A stretch of DNA of 41,250 nucleotides, taken from assembly GCF_016901225.1 (NCBI RefSeq), contig NZ_JAFEUL010000028.1:1-41250 (forward strand). The letters are read 5' to 3'. Below, in pieces: positions 25,353-33,497 of the stretch. Made by a program: the position numbers and the translations under genes. Source of the DNA: Actibacterium sp. 188UL27-1 (GTDB lineage Bacteria; Pseudomonadota; Alphaproteobacteria; Rhodobacterales; Rhodobacteraceae). The notes beneath the pieces were generated by a model. That model was not told the origin of the DNA, searched no databases, and saw only the letters and a list, made by a program, of their open reading frames with translations. Each line of letters starts with the position of its first letter. Position 1 is the stretch's first letter.

Positions 25353-26237
25353 TTAAGATCGCAGTCGTGGATCCAGCACATCGCGCAATGCGTCCCCCAG
25401 CACGTTGGCCGCCAGCACCATGACAAAGATCAGCACCGATGGGATGATCGCGATATGCGGTGCGAACAGCAGAAAATCGCGGCCCTGTGCGGCCATCATG
25501 CCCAGCTCAGCCGTAGGGGGCCGCGCGCCCAGCCCCAGAAACGACAAGGCCGCCCCGATCAGGATGATCTGGCCAAAGCGCAGTGAGATGAAGATCATGA
25601 TCGACGAAATACAGTTGCGCAGCAGGTAACGGCTGAACAGCGCCAGATCCGACAGGCCCACGGCGCGCCCTGCCTCCACATAGTCTTGCTGCATGACGGA
25701 AACGGCGACCGACCGCGCGATGCGGGCACAATCGGGCACCGTGGCCACGGCCAGCGCGACGACGACCGGCAACGCCCCGGGCCCCATCACCGCCACAAAG
25801 GCGAGGCCCAGTAAAATGGCCGGGAAAGACAGCATGACATCCGCACAGCGCATGATCCATGGGTCGAGCCCAGGTCGAAACGCCGCCAGCAATCCCATCA
25901 GGGAACCAAAGGCACCACCAATCCCGACAGAGACCAGCCCAATGATCAGGGTCAGCCGCGTTCCGTAAAAAAGGCGCGAGAGCATGTCCCGCCCTTGCCC
26001 GTCGGTCCCCAACGGATGAACCCAATCCCCCTTCGCTGCCCAGACCGGGGGCTGCATCACAGCGCGAGAACTTGCAAAAGGATCATGCGGCGCAATAAGC
26101 GGTGCGGCCGCGGCGCATAGCGCAACGCCACCGAGTATCATCAAAGCAATCAGTGCTGCGGGGTCCTGCAGCAGCCGTCGCCACCAGATCGCAATCGGCT
26201 GTGGCGCATCCAATATCTGGGCATCGGCGACGGTCAT
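25353..26237 (-). CDS. Peptide-type ABC permease, DppC type
   Basis: A 294-residue inner-membrane permease. It has the DppC N-terminus with an early TM helix (AALIALMILGGVALCAAAAPLIAPHDPF), HPLGTDGQGRDMLSRLFYGTRLTL, and an EAA loop reading EAGRAVGLSDLALFSRYLLRNC. The C-terminal GAALSFLGLGARPPTAELGMMAAQGRD block is typical. It overlaps DppB by 4 bp and forms the translocation pore with it. Confidence 0.94.
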   Translation of the reverse strand: MTVADAQILDAPQPIAIWWRRLLQDPAALIALMILGGVALCAAAAPLIAPHDPFASSRAVMQPPVWAAKGDWVHPLGTDGQGRDMLSRLFYGTRLTLIIGLVSVGIGGAFGSLMGLLAAFRPGLDPWIMRCADVMLSFPAILLGLAFVAVMGPGALPVVVALAVATVPDCARIARSVAVSVMQQDYVEAGRAVGLSDLALFSRYLLRNCISSIMIFISLRFGQIILIGAALSFLGLGARPPTAELGMMAAQGRDFLLFAPHIAIIPSVLIFVMVLAANVLGDALRDVLDPRLRS

Positions 26238-27172
26238 GCCTGCACCCGCGGATCCAGCAACACATAAAGGATATCCACGATCATATTGATCAGGATGAAC
26301 CCCACGGCCAAAATCAGGATCGTGCCCTGTGCCAGTGGAAAATCGGAGGATAAGATCGCCCCGACGGCCAACCTGCCGATGCCTGGGAAAGAGAAAATGC
26401 TTTCGGTGACCACGGCACCGCCCAGCAGGTAACCTACCTGCAATCCGATCAGCGTGACCACCGGGATAAGCGCGTTACGCAACCCGTGACCCAGGATGAC
26501 CCGGCGTTCTGACAGGCCCTTGGCGCGCGCCGTGCGCACATGATCGAGTTTGAGCACCTCCAGCACCGATGACCGTGTGATCCGCGCCACGGGCCCGATG
26601 AAAATTGCACCCAGCGACAGGGCGGGCAACGCGATATGGCGCAGGCCATCGATGGTCCAAAGCGGCCCGCCCCGCCCGATGAACGGCAAAAGCCGCCATT
26701 GCACGCCCAAAAACTGGATCATCATCAGGCAGATGAAAAAGATCGGCAGCGAAACACCGGCTACGGAAATCGCCATGATCGCGCGGTCCAGGATGGATCC
26801 GCGCCACACCGCCGCCAGCGTGCCCAGCCCGATGCCCAAGGGGACTGACCAGATGAGGCAGGCAAACATCAACTCGGCCGTCGGCCCGATCGCCGCCGCC
26901 AACTCTGACACCACCGTCTTGTTAGAGATCAGCGACCGCCCCAGATCACCTTGCAGCACCCGCCCCAGATATTTACCAAATTGCACCAAAACCGGGTCAT
27001 CAAGGCCCATCTCTTCCCGGATCGCGGCCACAACCTCCGGCGTTGCTGTTGGTCCCGCCATGACAATCGCCGGATCGCCGGGGACCAGGATCAGCAATCC
27101 AAATCCAAGCAGCAGAACGCCAAAAAGCACGGGGATTGAGATCAGCAGCCGTTTCAGGATCTGGTCGATCAT
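26234..27172 (-). CDS. Peptide-type ABC permease, DppB type
   Basis: A 312-residue inner-membrane permease of usual DppB length. The N-terminal helix RLLISIPVLFGVLLLGFGLLILVPGDPA, the GKYLGRVLQGDLGRSLISNKTV block, and the EAA-like loop RTARAKGLSERRVILGHGLRNALIPVVT are all standard. It overlaps the amidohydrolase upstream by 4 bp and DppC downstream by 4 bp, so all three are translationally coupled. Confidence 0.94.
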   Translation of the reverse strand: MIDQILKRLLISIPVLFGVLLLGFGLLILVPGDPAIVMAGPTATPEVVAAIREEMGLDDPVLVQFGKYLGRVLQGDLGRSLISNKTVVSELAAAIGPTAELMFACLIWSVPLGIGLGTLAAVWRGSILDRAIMAISVAGVSLPIFFICLMMIQFLGVQWRLLPFIGRGGPLWTIDGLRHIALPALSLGAIFIGPVARITRSSVLEVLKLDHVRTARAKGLSERRVILGHGLRNALIPVVTLIGLQVGYLLGGAVVTESIFSFPGIGRLAVGAILSSDFPLAQGTILILAVGFILINMIVDILYVLLDPRVQA

Positions 27173-28806
27173 GTCGCGGCCTCGCGGTCATAAACGACGC
27201 GTCCTCCCAGAATTGTCACGTCACAGCGTGCGTCCCGTATCTCCTCGGGCGTACAGGCCAAAAGATCCGTATCGAAAACCGCGACATCGCCCAACTGGCC
27301 CGGGATCAGGCGGCCTTTGATCGTCTCCTCATGCGCCGCATAGGCCGAGGCATAGGTATAGGCATGCAACGCCTCTTTGATGGTCAGCGCCTGATCGGTG
27401 CCGATTTCGGTGCCCTGTTCCGTTTTGCGCGTCACCATCGTGTAAAGGTTGGCAAAGGGATTAATCTCCACCACCGGGCAATCGGTGCTGGCGCTGGGCT
27501 GTAGACCGGCCTCGATCCAGGTCCGCATCGGGTGGCTGGCCGCGACCCGTTCGGCCTCCAACAACGTCAGATAAAGGTCGCCGAAGTAGTACAGAAATGC
27601 AGGTTGCGGCGCGGGCAGAATATGCGACGCAACCATGCGCGCCATCTGATCGGGTCGCAACCATCCACAATGCTCGATCCGGTGGCGTCGGTTTGGGTCT
27701 GGCGTGTCGGCCAAAGCGGCCTCCAACGCATTCAGAACTTGCTCAATCGCCGCATCGCCGATGGCATGGACCGCAAAGCGAAAGCCCTGGCGGTGACCTT
27801 TCAGCACCATGGCGGCCAGTTCATCATTGCCAAGGCAAAGCAAACCCAGATCATCCGCCCCACCGCCGATATAGGGGCGCGTCATTGCCGCGGTGCGTCC
27901 GCCAGCGGAGCCATCGGTGAAAATCTTTACCGGACCGATCCGGAACATGTCGTCGCCACCGCCCGAAATCATCCCCGCTTGCAGGCATTGCGGCAGGATC
28001 GAGCGGGTCTTGTCCCCCATCAGTGTCGTATAGACCCGCAATGGCAGGCGCCCCGTCCGGTGGGCTGTCTGATAGGCGAGCATCTCGGTCCAGCCGTCGC
28101 GAATTCCCACCGCGGCTTCCATGCAGGACGTGATGCCATACGACAACAAATCGGCTCCCGCGCGTTCGATGCTGCCCACCAAATCCTCGACCGTGGCCGG
28201 TGGCAGGACCTTCATGACAGGCTCGCGCCCGGTTTCGGCCAAAAGCCCCGTCAGCCGCCCATTCTGGCGTTCGATTAGTCCGCCAGGGGGCGATGGTGTG
28301 TCATCGGTGATCCCGGCCAGGTCCAGCGCCATAGAGTTTGCCACCGCCAGATGCCCATCGGTGCGCACGATGTAAACCGGGTGGTCGGGGGCCGCCTGAT
28401 CCAATTCTTCCCGAAAGGGGTGGCGCCCGGTATCTAGCTTGAAATGGTCGTAGCCGCGCCCGATGACCCAATTGCCCTTGGGCACAGCAGTGGCCCGCGT
28501 GGCAATAGCGTCTAGCAACGCCGTCAATGTCGGGGCCACCTTGGGTCGCAAATCAACCTCAGCCATCGCCGTGCCATAGGGGATCAGATGCATATGCGCG
28601 TCGTTCAGGCCCGGTGTCGCCAAACGCCCATGCAGGTCAAGCATATGTGTGGCCGGACCGATCAAAGGGGCAATCTCAGCGTCTGACCCTGTCGCCAGAA
28701 CACGCCCGTCCCAAAGCGCGATCGCGTCAGCCGGTTCCAGGCCAAGCCCGCACCAGACCGTCCCATTGTGCAAGACAAGATCGGCGTGGACCGCGCCCAC
28801 CGTCAT
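27169..28806 (-). CDS. YtcJ/NfdA-type amidohydrolase
   Basis: A 545-residue cytoplasmic metal-dependent hydrolase of the YtcJ family (amidohydrolase family 3). It has His71 and His73 in LNDAHMHL, KIFTDGSAGGRTAAM (a lysine in the position of the bridging residue), HAIGDAAIEQVLNALE, HRIEHCGWL, and Asp in STDCPV. Relatives include N-substituted formamide deformylase; many have unknown substrates. It is the first gene of the 18-gene minus-strand cluster and is coupled to DppB by a 4-bp overlap. An amide-cleaving step on what the Dpp importer brings in is a fair inference. Confidence 0.88.
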   Translation of the reverse strand: MTVGAVHADLVLHNGTVWCGLGLEPADAIALWDGRVLATGSDAEIAPLIGPATHMLDLHGRLATPGLNDAHMHLIPYGTAMAEVDLRPKVAPTLTALLDAIATRATAVPKGNWVIGRGYDHFKLDTGRHPFREELDQAAPDHPVYIVRTDGHLAVANSMALDLAGITDDTPSPPGGLIERQNGRLTGLLAETGREPVMKVLPPATVEDLVGSIERAGADLLSYGITSCMEAAVGIRDGWTEMLAYQTAHRTGRLPLRVYTTLMGDKTRSILPQCLQAGMISGGGDDMFRIGPVKIFTDGSAGGRTAAMTRPYIGGGADDLGLLCLGNDELAAMVLKGHRQGFRFAVHAIGDAAIEQVLNALEAALADTPDPNRRHRIEHCGWLRPDQMARMVASHILPAPQPAFLYYFGDLYLTLLEAERVAASHPMRTWIEAGLQPSASTDCPVVEINPFANLYTMVTRKTEQGTEIGTDQALTIKEALHAYTYASAYAAHEETIKGRLIPGQLGDVAVFDTDLLACTPEEIRDARCDVTILGGRVVYDREAAT

Positions 28807-29259
28807 ATCCCGACCAATCCCGACATAGGTAAACCGGCAGTCCTGCGCGTCATCGAAAGCGTCCTCGACACTCGGTTACAGTTCTCATTGCCTTATTGAC
28901 GCAGCGCCGAGACTGATTGTGTCAATGAGGACGTTGCCTGCATAGGACGTCCCGAAATTTTGGTATGTATCTGTAGAAAAAAGATTATTTTACCATTTGC
29001 GGAATTTTCTAAGATTATCAGTATTCCAATAATCTTATTTTCTAACCTGGCAGCATTGGCGCTGTGCCCGATTGCTCGGAAAATGCGCGGCGGGAAAAAC
29101 GTCGCGCGCCGGGGCCAGAGTTTCCAGGCAGATTGCGGCCAAGCCGGCCTGTGGCGCAAATCTTAACCGCATTCCGCATCGATCGCTCTTTTGCTATGGC
29201 TCTGGCAACGCCGCCGTCATCGGGCGGCATCACATTGTTTAAGTGCAGGAGATCCCATC
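28807..29259. other. Divergent control region upstream of the long cluster
   Basis: About 450 bp between the minus-strand cluster and the plus-strand VOC gene. The stretch 28960-29050 is much more AT-rich than the rest of the window, as expected for a promoter region. It holds the inverted repeat at 29010-29037. A weaker pair, ATTGAC at 28895-28900 and GTCAAT at 28921-28926, lies nearer the cluster start. No convincing open frame. Confidence 0.6.
29010..29037. promoter_or_regulatory. Perfect inverted repeat, candidate operator of the long cluster
   Basis: TAAGATTAT (29010-29018) and ATAATCTTA (29029-29037) are exact reverse complements with a 10-bp spacer. An extra half-site AAGATTAT lies at 28981-28988, 29 bp to the left. 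Symmetric arms of this size plus an added half-site toward the operon are usual for LysR and other dimeric regulators. The LysR at 9959 is the nearest cluster regulator and the natural candidate, though the T-N11-A core of LysR boxes was not matched with certainty. Confidence 0.5.
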
Positions 29260-29649
29260 ATGCCCCGCCCCGAAACTCCCAATGAACTTGCTATCACGTT
29301 CCTGTACTATCGCGACTTGGCCACGGCGATGCAGTTCTACGAGAGGGTCCTTGGTTTGCCGCTCGCCATCGATCAGGGCTGGTGCAAGATCTACCGCATT
29401 TGCCCCGGCGCTCATGTCGGCCTAGTCGATGAAACCAAGGGTATGAACAAATGGGCGGCGGTCAAACCAGTGCAGTTGTGTATTCGTGTGACGGATGTGG
29501 ACGCGTGGTATGCGTATGCGCGGGAGATGTCTTTGGATGCCCTGTCAGAGCTTTTCGAAAGCGATCAGCTTGGCATCCGGGCCTTCGTGTTCAACGATCC
29601 CGAAGGCTATCAGATCGAGATCCAGTCGGCCACGCGGGAAGGTGCTTGA
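29260..29649 (+). CDS. VOC-superfamily (glyoxalase/bleomycin-resistance fold) protein
   Basis: A 129-residue single-module VOC protein with two beta-alpha-beta-beta-beta units. The first is ITFLYYRDLATAMQFYERVLGLPLAID and the second ends FVFNDPEGYQIEIQSA, where the Glu of EIQ is the usual metal ligand. The first ligand position after ITF has no His or Gln, so the metal site may be incomplete. AGGAGATCCCATC leads to the ATG at 29260. It is the first plus-strand gene right of the control region; substrate unknown. Confidence 0.85.
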   Translation: MPRPETPNELAITFLYYRDLATAMQFYERVLGLPLAIDQGWCKIYRICPGAHVGLVDETKGMNKWAAVKPVQLCIRVTDVDAWYAYAREMSLDALSELFESDQLGIRAFVFNDPEGYQIEIQSATREGA

Positions 29650-29704
29650 CCCAGCAAGCACCGATTTACTGCCGTTCAGTTGCGCCGATTTTGGCCGCAG
29701 CGGG

Positions 29705-30928
29705 TCACGCTGCCTCCAATGCAGAGATCAGGCGGTCGATATCCTGAACACTATTGTAATGCACAGCGGAGACCCGGATGACTCCATCCGCGTTCGGTAG
29801 GTTCAAACCCTCAACCAAGCTGCGTGAATAGAAATCACCGTAGCGGATGCCGAGGCCGGTTGGATCCACGGCCTCAACCACATCACGAGAGTTGCGGTCC
29901 GCCAGCGTGAACGAGATCGTGGGCACGCGTTGCATGTGGTCCGCTTCAGGGGCGCCGATGATCGTCGCATCGGTGCGTTTGCGCAGATAATCGAGCAACC
30001 GATCTGACAACCGCTCTTCATGGGCGGTGATCACATCAAAGGCACCCTCGATGGCGGCACGCCCCTGCATGTTGATGCCATGCTCCTGGGCAAAGGCCAC
30101 CAGGTAATCGATAATGCCGGTGCAGGCATAGGCCAGCTCGTAATTGGCATTGCCCGGCTCCATCTTTTGCGGAACCTTTGCGCGCGTAAAGAAGCGATGG
30201 TTAATATTGCCGGCGGCAAGTAATGCCTCGTAGCGGCCGTACAGGGCGGCAAAGTGCGGGCCATACACTTTGTAGGCTGAGAAAACGTAGAAATCGACGC
30301 CAAGTGCCTGTACATCCACGGCCCGGTGGGGTGCGTAGGCCACGCCGTCAACGCAGATCAGGGCACCTGCCTTGCGGACCGCTTGCGCAATTTTCGGGAT
30401 CGGGTTGATCGTACCGTAAATGTTGGAGGCATGGGTGACCGCAACCAGTTTGGTGCGATCCGACAGCAGCGACCGCAGATCCGCCAGATCGGGCTCATGC
30501 GCGCTGTGCGGCATCTTCCATTCCCGGATGACAATCCCCTTATCGGCCAGTTTTACCCAAGGCCCGATATTGGCCTCGTGATCAAAATTGGTCACCACGA
30601 CCTCATCACCCGGTTGCCAATCCTGGGACAACGCTTGGGCCAACTGTCCCAAAAGCTGGGTCGATGTGGCGCCCATCACCACCTCTTCGGGGCGGGCTGC
30701 GTTCATCAGCATGGCCAGCGCGGCCCGGCCCGCATCAACCATCTGGCCCGCCTGTGCAGAGGCCGGATAACTCGCCCCCAGTTGAACGTTCGCGGTGTAA
30801 AGGTATTCGACCAGCCGGTCGCCGACATGGCGCGCCACCTGCGAGCCGCCCGCATTGTCGAAATATACCTGAGACCCGCTCAACGCGGGAAAGGATTGCT
30901 TGAGAAAATCGGTATTCAGTTCGGACAC
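29705..30928 (-). CDS. Class V aminotransferase/cysteine desulfurase-like PLP enzyme
   Basis: A 407-residue PLP enzyme of the SufS/CsdA-like fold. It shows YFDNAGGSQ, His117 in NFDHEANIGPW, Asp194 in ICVDGVAYAPH, and the PLP lysine Lys220 in FSAYKVYGPH. SufS-type desulfurases have a catalytic Cys in an R-x-G-H-H-C block near residue 360; here that region reads IRYGDFYSRSL, with no cysteine. A cysteine desulfurase role is therefore doubtful. Isopenicillin-N-epimerase-like or other amine chemistry is more likely. It lies tail-to-tail with the VOC gene (55 bp gap) and diverges from aapJ. Confidence 0.85.
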   Translation of the reverse strand: MSELNTDFLKQSFPALSGSQVYFDNAGGSQVARHVGDRLVEYLYTANVQLGASYPASAQAGQMVDAGRAALAMLMNAARPEEVVMGATSTQLLGQLAQALSQDWQPGDEVVVTNFDHEANIGPWVKLADKGIVIREWKMPHSAHEPDLADLRSLLSDRTKLVAVTHASNIYGTINPIPKIAQAVRKAGALICVDGVAYAPHRAVDVQALGVDFYVFSAYKVYGPHFAALYGRYEALLAAGNINHRFFTRAKVPQKMEPGNANYELAYACTGIIDYLVAFAQEHGINMQGRAAIEGAFDVITAHEERLSDRLLDYLRKRTDATIIGAPEADHMQRVPTISFTLADRNSRDVVEAVDPTGLGIRYGDFYSRSLVEGLNLPNADGVIRVSAVHYNSVQDIDRLISALEAA

Positions 30929-31211
30929 GGGCTTACGGCTCTCCTGCGCTGTCTGTTTGACCAGATAACGGTAATCCGCCTTGGCAGGTGGCCATAGACG
31001 CAGCGGATATCACGCTGACGGATCCTCAGTTTTCGATCATCATTCGATGAATTTGCGGGCAGGCGCATCTAATTTGCCCTCTTTTCCTTCCTATTTTGCG
31101 TCTTTGATGTCCTCGCTCGCAATTTTGACCTTTTGGAATAGTGCCACCGCGCCAGTGTTTCGGTGTGCATGCGGCCGACCACGGTCTGTCGCGACCAACG
31201 GGGAACTGGAC

Positions 31212-32231
31212 ATGAAACGTATTTTACTGACGGGTGCCGCATTGGCGGCCCTGAACGCAACACCTGTATTCGCGCAGGAAACGCTGGCCACCGTCGAAGA
31301 ACGCGGCATTCTCAACTGCCAGGTGGGTCTTCCCACACCAGGGTTCTACGCATTGGCTGAGGACGGCACATGGTCCGGCATGGATGTCGATCTGTGCCGT
31401 GGCGTGTCCGCCGCCATTTTCGGTGATCCTGACAAGGTGGAATACCAATCGGTGACCTCTGCGGTGCGGTTCACGGCGCTGGCCAATGCCGAAAGCGACA
31501 TGCTGTCCCGGACGACGACTTGGACTGCGGTGCGCGATACGCAACTTGGCCTCGATTTTACCACGGTGAATTTCTACGACGGGCAGGGGTTTCTGGTCCC
31601 TGCGGATTCAGGCATCACTTCGGCATTGGAACTGGATGGCGGTGTGATCTGCGTGCTGACCGGCACGACGACGGAGCTGAACCTGGCCGATTACTTCCGC
31701 GCCAACGAGATGAGTTTCACGCCCGTCACGAACGAAAACGTCAACGTTCTGGTTGAGACCTATCTGGGCGGCGGTTGCGATGCCTATACCAACGACAAGT
31801 CCGGTCTGGCGGCGCGGCGATCCGCCTTTCCGTCACCGGATGAGCATATCTTGCTGCCCGAAACCGTCTCGAAAGAGCCGCTGGGGCCGGTCGTACGCCA
31901 AGGCGATGATGCCTGGGCCAACCTAGTGCGCTGGGTCATCTTCGGTATGATCAACGCCGAAGAACTGGGTGTGTCGTCCGAGAATGTCGATGAGATGGCC
32001 ACGTCAACCGACCCCAACATTGCCCGCCTGCTGGGCAGCGAAGGCAATATTGGCGAGGGTCTGGGCGTCAAGCCAACCTTCATGATCGATGTCATCAAGA
32101 TGGTCGGCAATTACGGCGAGCTTTACGAAAAGCATATCGGGGCAAACACGCCCATCGGCATCCCGCGTGAGGGAACGCTGAACGCACTTTGGACCGAAGG
32201 CGGCATCATCTACGCTCCGCCCTTCCGCTGA
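31212..32231 (+). CDS. aapJ: General L-amino-acid ABC binding protein, AapJ
   Basis: A 339-residue periplasmic receptor, SBP family 3, of the long AapJ form. The signal peptide is MKRILLTGAALAALNATPVFA, cut before QETLATVEERG. Family marks are LPTPGFYALAEDGTWSGMDVDLCRGVSAAIFGDP, LSRTTTWTAVRDTQLGLDFTTVNFYDGQGF, and GGGCDAYTNDKSGLAARR. AapJ binds a wide range of L-amino acids. The ATG at 31212 follows GGGGAA; a longer frame from 30981 has no such features. It heads aapJQMP. Confidence 0.94.
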   Translation: MKRILLTGAALAALNATPVFAQETLATVEERGILNCQVGLPTPGFYALAEDGTWSGMDVDLCRGVSAAIFGDPDKVEYQSVTSAVRFTALANAESDMLSRTTTWTAVRDTQLGLDFTTVNFYDGQGFLVPADSGITSALELDGGVICVLTGTTTELNLADYFRANEMSFTPVTNENVNVLVETYLGGGCDAYTNDKSGLAARRSAFPSPDEHILLPETVSKEPLGPVVRQGDDAWANLVRWVIFGMINAEELGVSSENVDEMATSTDPNIARLLGSEGNIGEGLGVKPTFMIDVIKMVGNYGELYEKHIGANTPIGIPREGTLNALWTEGGIIYAPPFR

Positions 32232-32241
32232 TCCGGTATCG

Positions 32242-32265
32242 GCGCTGCCCTGCGGGGCGGCGCCA
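32242..32265 (+). terminator. Intercistronic hairpin between aapJ and aapQ
   Basis: GGCGCTGCC at 32242-32250 pairs with GGCGGCGCC at 32257-32265, with one T-G wobble and a six-base loop. No T-run follows. Such hairpins between the receptor and permease genes usually stabilise the receptor message and lower downstream transcription. Confidence 0.55.
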
Positions 32266-32291
32266 TTGCGCCCCAGCCGGAAGGTCCCCCA

Positions 32292-33494
32292 ATGACAAGC
32301 ATCCCAGAGCTGTCTGACAAGACAAAGCAGCGCGGCAAGCTGAGCCGGGCCATTTATGATGCGCGCATTCGGTCGGCGATCATCCAGGCGCTGACCTTGT
32401 TCACGGTTGTGGCGTTGCTGTTCTGGCTGACGCGCAACACCATGATTAACCTCCAGGCCCGCAATCTATCGGCGGGCTTTGGTTTTTTGGATGTTTCTGC
32501 CGGCTTTGGCATTGGGTTCACGTTGATCCCCTACAAGGAAGGCGACACTTACCTGCGGGTCTTTGCGGTGGGCATAATGAACACGCTGTTGGTGGCGGTG
32601 GTGGCAATTGCTTTGTCGACGGTCTTTGGCGTGCTGGTTGGCCTGGCGCGGCTTTCCACGAACTGGATCATCGCCGCCGTGGCCCGATCCTATGTTGAGA
32701 TCATTCGCAACACGCCGCTGCTTTTGCAGATCATCGCGTGGTATTTTGGTGTCTTCAACCTGCTGCCACGGCCTAGGCAGAGTATGGAGATTACGGGCGG
32801 TTTTGTCCTGAATAACCGTGGCTTTTACCTGCCTGGCCCGGTGGTGGAGGCGGGGTTCACCCTGTGGCTAGGGATCCTGGCAGTCTCCGTCATTGGGGCC
32901 ATCGCTCTTTACATCTGGGCCGCGCGGCGATTGGAGCGGACCGGACAGAGCTTTCCCGCCATTCTGACCGGGCTTGGCATCGTCATTCTGGTGCCATTGC
33001 TGGCTTTTCTGGTACTGGGCAGCCCGCTGAGCTGGGACATGCCGGAGTTGAAGGGACTGAACTACGTGGGTGGCATCACAGTGCCCCCCAGCTTTTGCGC
33101 GCTGATCGTGGCGTTGTCGGCCTATACGTCGTGCTTTATCGCAGAGATCATTCGCTCGGGTATACAATCCGTCTCAAAGGGGCAGCTAGAGGCTGCAGGT
33201 GCCCTCAACCTGCCTGCAAACTGGACCCTGCGCCGGGTGGTGATGCCCCAGGCCATGCGGGTCATCATCCCGCCTTTGATCAGCCAATACCTGAACGTCA
33301 CCAAGAACTCGTCGCTCGCCATCGCCATCGGTTTCCCCGATCTGGTGAGTGTGTGGATGAACACTTCCCTCAACCAGTCGGGCCGGGCCATCCCCATCGT
33401 CGCGATGACCATGGGCTTTTATTGCGCTGTCAGCCTGTCCGTCTCGGCGGTGATGAACATCTACAACAAACGCGTCCAATTGAAGGAGCGATAA
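32292..33494 (+). CDS. aapQ: General L-amino-acid ABC permease, AapQ
   Basis: A 400-residue inner-membrane permease of the long AapQ form, with an insertion between the first and later helices. It shows SAIIQALTLFTVVALLFWLTRNT, FAVGIMNTLLVAVVAIALSTVFGVLVGLARLS, and EIIRNTPLLLQIIAWYFGVFNLLPRPRQ. The EAA loop reads EAAGALNLPANWTLRRVVMPQAM. GGAAGG before the ATG supports 32292. It pairs with AapM. Confidence 0.94.
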   Translation: MTSIPELSDKTKQRGKLSRAIYDARIRSAIIQALTLFTVVALLFWLTRNTMINLQARNLSAGFGFLDVSAGFGIGFTLIPYKEGDTYLRVFAVGIMNTLLVAVVAIALSTVFGVLVGLARLSTNWIIAAVARSYVEIIRNTPLLLQIIAWYFGVFNLLPRPRQSMEITGGFVLNNRGFYLPGPVVEAGFTLWLGILAVSVIGAIALYIWAARRLERTGQSFPAILTGLGIVILVPLLAFLVLGSPLSWDMPELKGLNYVGGITVPPSFCALIVALSAYTSCFIAEIIRSGIQSVSKGQLEAAGALNLPANWTLRRVVMPQAMRVIIPPLISQYLNVTKNSSLAIAIGFPDLVSVWMNTSLNQSGRAIPIVAMTMGFYCAVSLSVSAVMNIYNKRVQLKER

Positions 33495-33497
33495 CGG

